Shown here one piece after another: positions 36,044 through 43,750 of a DNA stretch of 64,000 nt. Origin of the DNA: Flavobacterium shii (GTDB lineage Bacteria; Bacteroidota; Bacteroidia; Flavobacteriales; Flavobacteriaceae); contig NZ_JAOZEW010000004.1 of NCBI RefSeq assembly GCF_025847235.1, forward strand, positions 124,001 to 188,000, given 5' to 3'. The notes below the pieces were generated by a model. It was given only the letters and a program-made list of their open reading frames with translations. It was not told the DNA's origin and did not search any database. Within the stretch, counting starts at the first letter, position 1. Every line of letters starts with the position of its first letter. A program made the translations under genes and the position numbers.

Positions 36044-36063
36044 TTACTAAATCGATTTAGTAA
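36044..36063. promoter_or_regulatory. Perfect LacI-family operator palindrome upstream of GH97
   Basis: TTACTAAATCGATTTAGTAA is a perfect 20-bp palindrome, the best match among four related sites. It lies between the GH97 start (36021) and the divergent gene at 36134 and could affect both. Confidence 0.8.
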
Positions 36064-36133
36064 AAATAATAAAATTTATGATATTGCAAACTTTAATTCA
36101 AAATAATTATATTGCAATACAAATCAACACAAA

Positions 36134-36760
36134 ATGATGGGTTTAAAAAACAGTAGCAAAAAGACAAAAGCCGCATTTATATTGGCAATTGTAATGTTAA
36201 TTATCATACTTAGCACCTTTAATACACTAAGAAACGCCGAAACTACAAACGAAAACATTAATGCAATATATAAAGACAGGCTTCTCGTTTCTACCTATAT
36301 TTTTCATTATGCCAACGAATTGAACCTTGTTAAAGCTTATGCTCTCAAGAATATTAATGATGCCGATAAGGCTGATTCTATTATCACATCTATCCATGAT
36401 ATAAAAGCGATAAACTTGCTATATCACAAAACGGTTTTGACTCCAAAAGAAAAAGAAGATTTTGATATTTTTCTTGATAACTGTTCAAAAATAAATAAAC
36501 TGGCACAGGAAAATAAATGGGGAGAAATAGAAAAAACTGCAGGCCGAGCTTTAACTACCTTACAATCTCTTTCTAAAATCCAAGTTGAAGAAGCCAAATT
36601 ACAATTGGAAAACGCCGATAAAATGTATAATCAATATAATATACAAGCACAACTAGAAATTGCTTTATTAATAATTCTTGGTGTTGTAATTATCTATTTA
36701 TTACTTACAAAAAGGCACAAACGAATTATTAAAATCCCTGAAGGACCCAGTCTTAATTAG
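36134..36760 (+). CDS. Membrane protein with MCP-like four-helix-bundle sensor domain
   Basis: Protein of 208 aa of unknown function. A transmembrane helix spans about 13-30 (AAFILAIVMLIIILSTF), followed by about 145 residues of extracytoplasmic helices resembling the four-helix-bundle ligand domain of chemoreceptors, then a second transmembrane helix at about 175-195 and a short basic tail (KRHKRIIK). It has no HAMP, kinase or methyl-accepting output domain, so it would need a partner to signal. It is divergent from GH97 and shares the intergenic operator. A strong terminator follows. Confidence 0.7.
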   Translation: MMGLKNSSKKTKAAFILAIVMLIIILSTFNTLRNAETTNENINAIYKDRLLVSTYIFHYANELNLVKAYALKNINDADKADSIITSIHDIKAINLLYHKTVLTPKEKEDFDIFLDNCSKINKLAQENKWGEIEKTAGRALTTLQSLSKIQVEEAKLQLENADKMYNQYNIQAQLEIALLIILGVVIIYLLLTKRHKRIIKIPEGPSLN

Positions 36761-36786
36761 GAATTCTAGACATATTTGCAACAAAG

Positions 36787-36820
36787 AGCCTCTTGTAATT
36801 TACTACAAGAGGCTTTCCTT
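36787..36820. terminator. Rho-independent terminator, bidirectional
   Basis: AGCCTCTTGTA (36787-36797) pairs perfectly with TACAAGAGGCT (36804-36814), followed by TTCCTTTT. It lies between convergent genes ending at 36760 and 36838. Confidence 0.85.
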
Positions 36821-36837
36821 TTAAAGCTATTAACTAA

Positions 36838-37998
36838 TTACTTTTCTACCTGATTGACTCCATTAAACATATTAATCAGTTTAGTGATAGGATCGTCAGA
36901 ATGCATCATTTCAGTAGAATCCAAAGTGATTTTTGTAATCTCCGAAGCTCTTTTACACATTTGCTTTTCATAAGCAGCAATCGCTATTTGTACATCCGAG
37001 AAGTTATCACCACAAAGTGCTTCTGCTAATTCAAAAGCATCTTGCATTGCCATATTTACCCCTTCTCCTGCATAAGGCGGCATACGATGTGCTGCATCAC
37101 CAAGCATAGTAAGGTTTGGCAAAGCGTCCCATTGCTGATTTAGCGGAAAATGATATTGTGGTCGCGGAATAATCGACATATCATCATTCTCAAATAATTC
37201 CTGCCAAACTGAATCCCAAGAGCCAAATTCGCTCTTAAACCATTCAAATACCTGATTTTTATTTGAGAAATCAATACCACTATCACGAACCCAAAATTCA
37301 TCTGCTTTACAACCTGTATAAAAAGAAAGTGTTCCGTCCCCTTTCATACTCAAAATCAATGTTTTTTCTTCGCCAAAAGCAAATACTTTTCCGCCATTTA
37401 CAAGCTCATATAACTTTGGAGTATTCTTTTCAGCATTATAAACGTTTCCTTCTACAATTGTAACACCCGAGTATGTTGGTTTTATCGCGTTTATGTGAGG
37501 TCTTATTTTAGAATTGGCTCCATCGGCTGCGATTACAATATCGGCTTCTTCTTTTAATCCATTTTTGAATGTCAGTTCCCAACCTTCATTTTTTGGAGAC
37601 ATCATAAGAAACTGACTGTTCCAAACCACGGTTTCGGGTTGTAAAGAATCTAGAAGTATATTTCGCAGCGAACCTCTATCTATTTCTGGACGGTTCTCTT
37701 CATAATCATCTGCAGAATGTGTGTCCATGGCAACATTCAGGTTTTTATCCAGAATACGTAATTTCCCTGCTTCAGGACGATGGTTAACATAAAAAGCATC
37801 TATTAATCCTGCTCTGCGAAGTGCTTCTAATCCTGATTCTTCATGAAGATCCAAAGTTGCTCCCTGAACCCTTACATCCGAATTAAAATCTCTCTCATAT
37901 ACTTTTACTTCTGCACCTTTAAGTTGCAAAAGCCTTGCAAGTGTTAAACCTCCAGGTCCTCCTCCTACAATTGCTATTTTTTTATTTTTAATCAACAT
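36838..37998 (-). CDS. FAD-dependent monooxygenase, TetX-like
   Basis: Class A flavin monooxygenase of 386 aa. FAD-binding motif VGGGPGGLTLARLL at the N-terminus, DG motif VIAADGANSKIR in the middle, and GDAAHRMPPYAGEGVNMAMQDA near the C-terminus. Overall layout follows the tetracycline-inactivating TetX group. However, residues recalled as contacting tetracycline in TetX (Gln192, Arg213, His234) align with Glu, Lys and Ser here, so tetracycline is not a safe substrate prediction. An AraC regulator lies 30 bp upstream in the same direction; a TAATTTTG promoter motif overlaps the end of that gene. Confidence 0.85.
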   Translation of the reverse strand: MLIKNKKIAIVGGGPGGLTLARLLQLKGAEVKVYERDFNSDVRVQGATLDLHEESGLEALRRAGLIDAFYVNHRPEAGKLRILDKNLNVAMDTHSADDYEENRPEIDRGSLRNILLDSLQPETVVWNSQFLMMSPKNEGWELTFKNGLKEEADIVIAADGANSKIRPHINAIKPTYSGVTIVEGNVYNAEKNTPKLYELVNGGKVFAFGEEKTLILSMKGDGTLSFYTGCKADEFWVRDSGIDFSNKNQVFEWFKSEFGSWDSVWQELFENDDMSIIPRPQYHFPLNQQWDALPNLTMLGDAAHRMPPYAGEGVNMAMQDAFELAEALCGDNFSDVQIAIAAYEKQMCKRASEITKITLDSTEMMHSDDPITKLINMFNGVNQVEK

Positions 37999-38023
37999 AA
38001 CTCAATCATTTAATTTTATAAGA

Positions 38024-38031
38024 CAAAATTA
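38024..38031 (-). promoter_or_regulatory. Putative -7 promoter element of the flavin monooxygenase gene
   Basis: TAATTTTG on the - strand fits TAnnTTTG and lies 26 bp upstream of the ATG at 37998, overlapping the stop codon of the AraC gene. Confidence 0.45.
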
Positions 38032-38796
38032 TTTCTTCTTGAGTGTCGATAATTGTATAAATCGGTCGTTTATATTCTTGTTCAGTTCCTTAGGAGTTAC
38101 ACCAGAGAATTTCTTTATGTTTTTTATAAAATGAGCCTGATCAGTAAAGTTCTGTTCAGGGAAAAGTTTTCCTTCTTTTATTTGTTCAAATGTCGATCTA
38201 AACCGAAGAATGGTACAATAGGCTTTCAATGAAATCCCAAATCTTTGGCTAAAGTATCGATTAATTTGTCGGCTATTCCAATGAATTGTTTCGGCAATTT
38301 CAGCAATCGTAATTTCACCATTTGAATTATATATTAAATCAAACAATTTTCTCTTACGCTCATCAATTTCATGATTCAGAATGCTCAGGAACTTCGAAGA
38401 AACTAAATCACAAAATCCTTTAAAATTTTCAAAATCCTCAATTGAAATTCCAAAATAATCCGAAGGCAAATTATAGGCAGTATCTATTAAAACAGTAAAT
38501 TTATCTTCAAAAAGATACTCGATAGCTAATAGTTTAAAACTAACCGCAAACATAGAAGTCTTTGGCGCAAGCACAGCCCAAGAAGGTTCTGAATCGACTC
38601 CTAAAAGTGTAATTTCATTTCTATCTTCAAAAGAAAATATAAGATCTATCCTCCCATCTGGCAGAATAACAATTTGCTTTTCCTGATCAGAAACATTCGA
38701 AAGCATCCAAAAACTTTCGACATAGTTAGACAACGGGAAACTTGGTTTCATTTCCCGAAAGTCTATCTCATGTATTTCTTGATTAGTTTTATTCAT
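38029..38796 (-). CDS. AraC-family transcriptional regulator (DUF6597-type N-terminus)
   Basis: Regulator of 255 aa. I start at ATG 38796 (MNKTNQEIHEIDF), preceded by an A-rich stretch, and not at a start 39 bp upstream. The N-terminal part (YVESFWMLSN; VILPDGRIDLIFSF; SMFAVSFKLLAIEYLF) matches the DUF6597 sensor domain found in many Bacteroidota AraC proteins. The C-terminal half has the two helix-turn-helix motifs, IAEIAETIHWNSRQINRYFSQ and a second ending FSGVTPKELNKN. It lies 30 bp before the TetX-like monooxygenase gene and probably regulates it. Confidence 0.88.
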   Translation of the reverse strand: MNKTNQEIHEIDFREMKPSFPLSNYVESFWMLSNVSDQEKQIVILPDGRIDLIFSFEDRNEITLLGVDSEPSWAVLAPKTSMFAVSFKLLAIEYLFEDKFTVLIDTAYNLPSDYFGISIEDFENFKGFCDLVSSKFLSILNHEIDERKRKLFDLIYNSNGEITIAEIAETIHWNSRQINRYFSQRFGISLKAYCTILRFRSTFEQIKEGKLFPEQNFTDQAHFIKNIKKFSGVTPKELNKNINDRFIQLSTLKKK

Positions 38797-38825
38797 TTTT
38801 TTTTTAACCATTAAGGCATTAAGAT

Positions 38826-38880
38826 TTAACCGCAAAGAGCGCAGTCCCGAAGCCTCGGGATACGCAAAGGACGCAAAGTT
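38826..38880 (+). repeat. 55-bp palindromic repeat element, copy B, with following TTAATGG hairpins
   Basis: Begins TTAACCGCAAAGAGCGCAGT, core TCCCGAAGCCTCGGGA, ends GGACGCAAAGTT. From 38883 to about 39004 it is followed by AAGCTTAATTTTTCTTAAT and CTTAATGG modules like those next to copies C and D. Confidence 0.8.
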
Positions 38881-39069
38881 TCACCATTAAGTTTTAAGCT
38901 TAATTTTTCTTAATCTCTTAATGGCAAAAAAATCTTTCTAATCCTTTTAATCACTGGCAAAAAAAAGGACAAAGCTTAATTTTTCTTAATGCCTTAATGG
39001 TAAAACTTTTTAGTAAAAGCATCTAAATTTTGTGTTCTTTGCGGTTAAATTTTAATGGTTAAATCTGAC

Positions 39070-40350
39070 TTAAACACTTTCTGTTTCAATTTCAGCCTTC
39101 ACTCCAGCATCTACAGCTTTACCTTTTGATTTTACCAATTGGTTTACTCTCCACATAAAGAATATTGAACAAAGGGTCACCGCCGAGATTACATAACCTA
39201 GGATATCATAATTTTCCAAAGGAGATGTTTTAGTTTCCTGATGTACAATAAACCCGGCACAAACTGCTGCAATACCACCTGCAATTTGTTGCATTGATGA
39301 AGTAATCGACATATAAGCACCACGATCTTTCATATCTGGAATTCCGGTATTAAGTGTTGTAGATGGAATCATGCGGCTCATAATCCCCATAAACAAAATC
39401 ATGTTTAATACTACTAATTCCCATAAAGGAATAGGGCCAAGATTCGTGTAAATTAATATCATAATAATCGACAGTAATGACCCCGCAGTAAACAACCGAA
39501 ACTTACTAACCTTATCGCTTAATTTACCAACAAGAGGCATTATAAAAAGCACAGAAAGTCCAGTAAAGAAAAACACCATTGGTAGCTCCAACTGGCTAAT
39601 ATGTATGTTATTTACCAAGAAGGAACTACCAAACGGCTGTAACATAAAACCACCAATAGACAAGAATGCAATAGCCGCAAAACCAACCTGATAGTTCTTA
39701 TTACTTAAAGTATGCCATAAATGTAAAAATGGATTTTTATCCGACTGTAATTTAAGATGTTCGGTAACTGGCTTCATCTTGATTACAATTGTAACTAGTA
39801 TAAGAATTCCTAGTCCGGCAATCATTAAGAAAGCCGAATGCCAGCCCCAGTGATTTGCAAAATAAAGCCCAACCGGAATCCCTAAAATCTGGCTTGAAGC
39901 GAATGCCATTTGGATAAATCCCATCACACGACCACGCTGATGAATGACAAATAAATCTGTCACGATAGCCAATGATACCGAACCAATAACACCTCCAAAA
40001 AGACCCGTTACAATTCTCGCAGAAAGTAACAATGCGTAATTGGTTGCCAAGGCACAACAAACAGTTCCGATAATAAATCCTGTATAAAAGAAAACAAGTA
40101 GTTTTTTTCGATCGAACTTGTCTGCGAAACCTGCTGCAAGCAATCCCGATATACCGGCACTAAATGCATAAGCCGAAACTGTAAAACCAAAGTTTGCTGT
40201 AGTCATATCTAGATTTTTCATTAGTATATCCCCAAGTGGAGAAAGAACCATAAAATCGAGTATAACCGTAAATTGTAAAAGTGCCAATAAGGCGATAATA
40301 TATTTTTGATAAGAAGAAAAAGGAGGAATTTCTAATTTCGTTTTTTCCAT
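39070..40350 (-). CDS. MFS transporter, DHA1 drug-efflux type
   Basis: Inner-membrane exporter of 426 aa with about 12 transmembrane helices. Early helix DFMVLSPLGDILM and motif AGFADKFDRKKLLVFF after helix 2 are typical of the DHA1 multidrug/arabinose-efflux branch. It is the last gene of a probable three-gene operon: TetR regulator (9-bp gap), a small HMA-like protein (21-bp gap) and this transporter. That layout suggests TetR-controlled export of a toxic compound. Substrate unknown. Confidence 0.9.
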   Translation of the reverse strand: MEKTKLEIPPFSSYQKYIIALLALLQFTVILDFMVLSPLGDILMKNLDMTTANFGFTVSAYAFSAGISGLLAAGFADKFDRKKLLVFFYTGFIIGTVCCALATNYALLLSARIVTGLFGGVIGSVSLAIVTDLFVIHQRGRVMGFIQMAFASSQILGIPVGLYFANHWGWHSAFLMIAGLGILILVTIVIKMKPVTEHLKLQSDKNPFLHLWHTLSNKNYQVGFAAIAFLSIGGFMLQPFGSSFLVNNIHISQLELPMVFFFTGLSVLFIMPLVGKLSDKVSKFRLFTAGSLLSIIMILIYTNLGPIPLWELVVLNMILFMGIMSRMIPSTTLNTGIPDMKDRGAYMSITSSMQQIAGGIAAVCAGFIVHQETKTSPLENYDILGYVISAVTLCSIFFMWRVNQLVKSKGKAVDAGVKAEIETESV

Positions 40351-40371
40351 TTGATTGATTCTATTTTTTGA

Positions 40372-40599
40372 TTAATTTAATTCCTGGCATTCATGCCCAA
40401 GACTGTTTATAATATTGATTATCGTTGCTGCAGTAAGTGTTTCCGAAACAATACGTAATACACAATCAATATCTTCGGTATCAACGCTCCATTGCAGAAT
40501 ATCTGCGTGATTACCCAATGTTTTAGTCACTTTGCAATCGGTACATAGTTGTGCTATGTTGGTTTTAAAAATATAAATTTTGTCCAAATCTGTTTCCAT
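40372..40599 (-). CDS. Small HMA-fold-like protein without metal-binding cysteines
   Basis: Protein of 75 aa (METDLDKIYIFKTNI...). The predicted beta-alpha-beta-beta-alpha-beta pattern (IYIFKTNI; IAQLCTDCKVTKTLG; ADILQWSVDTEDIDCVLRIV; LTAATIINIINSLGHECQEL) resembles heavy-metal-associated domains, but the MxCxxC loop is absent. Bacteroidota often carry such small proteins beside membrane transporters. Tight spacing (9 bp after TetR, 21 bp before MFS) supports it as a real gene. Confidence 0.7.
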   Translation of the reverse strand: METDLDKIYIFKTNIAQLCTDCKVTKTLGNHADILQWSVDTEDIDCVLRIVSETLTAATIINIINSLGHECQELN

Positions 40600-40608
40600 A
40601 CTGTTATT

Positions 40609-41205
40609 TTATGGTTTTAATGCTTTTATCACACCCCGAAAGGCTTCTTTCATCATGTCCTGAGTGAGTTTAAATGGCTTTCCTCCCATGCTTTTTCCAT
40701 CATTATGAAAATTAAGTAATGTGTATAAAGGACCGTAAGCAATGCTCCAAAAAACTTCAAACTGCAACTCAACCAGTTCTTTCTTTTCCAATGCATTGTA
40801 AATAAACTGCTTCATTATCTCCCTAAAATCCGAGAATTTAGTTGTAGAATTTAAAATATCATCAGCATGTGGAGATTGCTTGATTACTTCAAAAAAAGCT
40901 ACTTTCTTAGGGTACTTAAACGTAAATGCAGCTCGGTTTTGCCATTGTATCCATAAACCATCTTCAAATGTCATATCGGGCGAAAAATTCTCTATAGTAT
41001 ATGAAAAGAATTCTATCGCTATATCTGCTCCGATTTTTTTAATCAAATCATCTTTATCCTTGTAATAAATATAGAGAGTTGCCACAGAAATATTACATGC
41101 TTTAGCTAGCTTATTCATACTAAAACCCTGAAAACCATCCTGAACAATTAGTTCTATTGCATTGGCAATAACTAACTTCTCTTTATCTATATCTCTTACT
41201 CTCAT
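40609..41205 (-). CDS. TetR-family transcriptional regulator
   Basis: Regulator of 198 aa. I start at ATG 41205 (MRVRDIDKEKLVIANAIELI); a TTG 18 bp upstream would overlap the promoter motif. The N-terminal helix-turn-helix is FSMNKLAKACNISVATLYIYYKDKDDLIKK; the C-terminal ligand/dimer domain is all-helical. First gene of the operon with the HMA-like protein and MFS exporter, which it probably represses. Confidence 0.9.
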   Translation of the reverse strand: MRVRDIDKEKLVIANAIELIVQDGFQGFSMNKLAKACNISVATLYIYYKDKDDLIKKIGADIAIEFFSYTIENFSPDMTFEDGLWIQWQNRAAFTFKYPKKVAFFEVIKQSPHADDILNSTTKFSDFREIMKQFIYNALEKKELVELQFEVFWSIAYGPLYTLLNFHNDGKSMGGKPFKLTQDMMKEAFRGVIKALKP

Positions 41206-41220
41206 GTTAGATTTTTTTAG

Positions 41221-41228
41221 CAAATATA
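41221..41228 (-). promoter_or_regulatory. Putative -7 promoter element of the TetR/MFS operon
   Basis: TATATTTG on the - strand matches TAnnTTTG and lies 15 bp upstream of the ATG at 41205. The sequence TGAATGAACG nearby (about 41237-41246) resembles a TetR half-site. Confidence 0.5.
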
Positions 41229-41285
41229 AAACAATAAATGAATGAACGCTCTTTTATTAATTATTTTTTTACTTATGCTTAAAAA

Positions 41286-41503
41286 TTAACCGCAAAGAGC
41301 GCAGTCCCGAAGCCTCGGGATACGCGAAGAACGCAAGGTTATATAATCTGTAGGTTAAAAAAGTTTTACCATTAAGGCATTAAGTTTCATTAAGGATTAA
41401 GCTTAATTTTTCTTTATTTCTTAATGGTGAAAAATCATTTAATTTGTGATTAAATAAAACTTCAAGTCTAAGTTTCTTAGTGCCTCAGAACCTTAGTCAC
41501 TTA
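41286..41503 (+). repeat. Left arm of long inverted repeat (contains 55-bp element copy C)
   Basis: About 218 bp that reappear inverted at 44932-45141 with roughly 90 percent identity by eye. It starts with the palindromic element (TTAACCGCAAAGAGCGCAGT, core TCCCGAAGCCTCGGGA), continues AATCTGTAGGTTAAAAAAGT, then a TTAATGG-type hairpin centred on AAGCTTAAT, and ends TGCCTCAGAACCTTAGT. The block between the arms carries four genes. Confidence 0.85.
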
Positions 41504-41572
41504 GAACCTTAAAAAAAATCTGGACCATAAGCAAAACTTAAAACTGGATTATCATCATGATCCAGTCATACT

Positions 41573-41580
41573 TACCTTTG
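41573..41580 (+). promoter_or_regulatory. -7 promoter element giving a probably leaderless yggS transcript
   Basis: TACCTTTG matches TAnnTTTG and ends only 5 nt before the ATG at 41586, so transcription would begin at or very near the start codon. No ribosome-binding sequence can fit in between. Confidence 0.6.
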
Positions 41581-41585
41581 CACTT

Positions 41586-42317
41586 ATGAAAGAGATGATA
41601 ATTTCCAATTTAAAACAGGTTCATGAGCGCATCGAAAATGCCTGTAAACTGTCTGGTAGAAATATATCAGATGTTCGGTTATTACTAGCTACCAAAACCG
41701 TTCCTGCCGACAAAATACGCATGGCTATTGAGGCTGGCGAAACTCTTATTGGCGAGAACAAAATGCAAGAACTACGAGATAAAGATTCAGGTTTGAAAGA
41801 ACTAAATATTGAGCGTCATTTTATTGGTCACTTACAATCCAACAAAATAAAAGATGTTCTGAAATATGTTACTTGCATTCAGTCTTTGGATAGAATAAGT
41901 TTGGCTGAAGAACTAAACAAACAATTGCAAAACCAAGGAAGAAATTTAGATGTTTTTATACAAGTGAATACCTCATACGAAGAAAGCAAATTTGGGCTTC
42001 CGCCAAATGAAGTTATTCCGTTTATCAGAGAAATAAAGAAATATGACACCTTGAACATTAAGGGTTTGATGACTATCGGACTATTGGATGTAGAGAAAAA
42101 GAAAATGCAACCTTCTCTTAGCTTACTCAGGCAAATAAGAGATGAGATTTATGCAGAAAGAATTGAGGGGATTACCGAATTAAAACTTTCTATGGGAATG
42201 TCACAAGATTTGGAATTGGCTATAGCCGAAGGTTCTAATATGGTACGAGTTGGAACATCTATCTTCGGAAATCGATTTTTGGGAAAAGAAATTTGGAATG
42301 AGAATATTGCAGAATAA
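41586..42317 (+). CDS. YggS/PROSC-family PLP homeostasis protein
   Basis: Single-domain fold-type III PLP-binding protein of 243 aa, similar to the N-terminal barrel of alanine racemase but without racemase activity; the family buffers free pyridoxal phosphate. Visible motifs: LLLATKTVP with PLP lysine Lys37, LIGENKMQEL, HFIGHLQSNKIKDVL, VFIQVNTSYEESKFGL, GLMTIGL and LSMGMSQDLELAIAEGSNMVRVGTSIFG. All are standard. It begins just after a promoter motif with no leader and is followed after 29 bp by an AAA+ ATPase gene. Confidence 0.93.
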   Translation: MKEMIISNLKQVHERIENACKLSGRNISDVRLLLATKTVPADKIRMAIEAGETLIGENKMQELRDKDSGLKELNIERHFIGHLQSNKIKDVLKYVTCIQSLDRISLAEELNKQLQNQGRNLDVFIQVNTSYEESKFGLPPNEVIPFIREIKKYDTLNIKGLMTIGLLDVEKKKMQPSLSLLRQIRDEIYAERIEGITELKLSMGMSQDLELAIAEGSNMVRVGTSIFGNRFLGKEIWNENIAE

Positions 42318-42321
42318 GGCT

Positions 42322-42329
42322 TAATTTTG
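42322..42329 (+). promoter_or_regulatory. Putative -7 promoter element of the AAA+ ATPase gene
   Basis: TAATTTTG fits TAnnTTTG and lies 17 bp before the ATG at 42347, suggesting the ATPase is not only read through from yggS. Confidence 0.45.
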
Positions 42330-42346
42330 CATCAAATAAAAATGAG

Positions 42347-43054
42347 ATGAATCTATACGAACTTACCGTAAACGATACCGAAAAAATAGCGTTGAATGAT
42401 TTACTTTTCAGCGAAGAAAATAAAGCTGCATTGACGCAAACCATTAAGGAGCATCAATATCTTGATGAATTAAAAAAATATAATCTTAAAGTAGACAATA
42501 AGATTTTCCTATACGGACATTCGGGTTGTGGCAAAACAACGACTGCCAAAGCCATTGCAACAGCTCTAAACAAAAACATCGTTATCATAAATCTGAGCAC
42601 ATTAATTAATGCTCGAATTGGGGAAACCTCCAAAAACATAAAAGCAATATTTGATAAAGCCATTCGTGAAAAGGCTGTTTTATTCCTAGATGAATTTGAC
42701 CAAATAGGAAAAAGCCGTGAAAGCGATGATAAAGATGTAGGCGAAATGCGTCGTTTAGTAAACACGATTATCCAATTAATAGATTATTTCCCAGATGATA
42801 GTTTGCTTATTTGTGCAACAAACCATTATAATACTATCGATACGGCTTTATTAAGAAGATTTCAGATACGATTGAAATTTGAAATGCCCAACGAGAAAGA
42901 ATTGGATATTTACTATGATAAATTATTAGCATCATTCCCATCGCATCTGCAAGAAATTGAGCGTAAGTATAAAATATCTTATGCAGAAACCAAAGATTAC
43001 ATTAATACTACAATGAAAAAACAAATCATTGAAGAATTAGAACTACAGAAATAA
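42347..43054 (+). CDS. Small solo AAA+ ATPase
   Basis: ATPase of 235 aa made of about 45 N-terminal residues and one AAA+ module. Walker A GHSGCGKTT (57-65), Walker B VLFLDEFDQIG (Asp115, Glu116), sensor 1 ICATNH and arginine finger region TALLRRFQIRLKF are all present, so it should hydrolyse ATP as an oligomer. The pore-loop region (NARIGETSKNI) resembles FtsH/katanin-type proteins. No protease or DNA-binding domain is attached. The target is unknown. It lies inside a block bounded by long inverted repeats. Confidence 0.85.
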   Translation: MNLYELTVNDTEKIALNDLLFSEENKAALTQTIKEHQYLDELKKYNLKVDNKIFLYGHSGCGKTTTAKAIATALNKNIVIINLSTLINARIGETSKNIKAIFDKAIREKAVLFLDEFDQIGKSRESDDKDVGEMRRLVNTIIQLIDYFPDDSLLICATNHYNTIDTALLRRFQIRLKFEMPNEKELDIYYDKLLASFPSHLQEIERKYKISYAETKDYINTTMKKQIIEELELQK

Positions 43055-43406
43055 AATTCAAAACAAAGTTTCAAGCAAGAATAAAATTAAACACGAATTC
43101 CACTAATTTACACTAATTGTTTTGTGTTAATTTATGTTGCTCATATCCTGCAAGGTCTTTTTGACCTTATAGGTATAGTTATATCTACAAAATCAAATCA
43201 ATAAATCTAGCATTACTTTCCTTAAGAGATTTTTAAAACTAATAAAATCTTAAAATAATTATAACAATACAATTCAAATCTATCAGGTTTTAAAACCCCT
43301 ATAAAACTACAAAAAAGCACAGAATACCTCATTACAACACTGACTAATAAATAGTTTCCCTCCCCTTTTCTATCTTAAAAATTTGCTAAATATTTTCCCT
43401 AATATA
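43055..43406. other. Intergenic region with GACCTT hairpin
   Basis: No gene is visible in this AT-rich gap. A hairpin AAGGTC (43152-43157) with GACCTT (43163-43168), extended by CCT/AGG ends (43147-43173), resembles the CCTRYAAGGT-type elements at 16511 and 17579. No terminator with a good T-run directly after the ATPase gene was found. Confidence 0.45.
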
Positions 43407-43434
43407 GATATATCGGAAAAAGTCGATATCTTTG
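43407..43434 (+). promoter_or_regulatory. ArsR promoter with overlapping inverted repeat
   Basis: The -7 motif TATCTTTG (43427-43434) ends 4 nt before the ATG at 43439, implying a leaderless transcript. GATATATCG (43407-43415) and CGATATC (43424-43430) form an imperfect inverted repeat that overlaps the motif, a likely autorepression site for the ArsR protein. Confidence 0.55.
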
Positions 43435-43438
43435 GGTC

Positions 43439-43738
43439 ATGGAACATATCGAAATATTTAAAGCATTATCAAATAAGTCCAGACTACAAATGTTGGAATG
43501 GTTAAAAGAACCTGAAATAAATTTTCCGGGTCAGCAACCTTTCGGTTTTGAACACGGTGTGTGTGTGGGACAAATACAAATCAAAGCTGGACTTACGCAA
43601 TCGACTGTTTCCGAATATCTGTCTATTCTTCAGCGTGCTGGATTTATAGAATCTACACGTGTTGGACAATGGACGTATTATAAACGCAACGAAAAAACAT
43701 TTACAGAACTAAGTAAAATAATTGAATCGAATTTATAA
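43439..43738 (+). CDS. ArsR-family transcriptional regulator
   Basis: Winged-helix repressor of 99 aa. EIFKALSNKSRLQMLEWLKE is the ArsR N-terminal helix pair, and the recognition helix lies in VGQIQIKAGLTQSTVSEYLSI, followed by the wing AGFIESTRVGQWTYYKRNE. It lacks the metal-binding CVC pair; a single Cys lies in GVCVGQ. It is 12 bp before an old yellow enzyme gene, so it probably controls that enzyme in response to an electrophile or other small signal. Confidence 0.9.
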   Translation: MEHIEIFKALSNKSRLQMLEWLKEPEINFPGQQPFGFEHGVCVGQIQIKAGLTQSTVSEYLSILQRAGFIESTRVGQWTYYKRNEKTFTELSKIIESNL

Positions 43739-43750
43739 AAAAAAAGTAAT

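Noticed and set aside
36838-37998. Naming the flavin monooxygenase tet(X)
   Set aside because: Drug-contact residues appear changed and no resistance context is present; only family similarity is supported.
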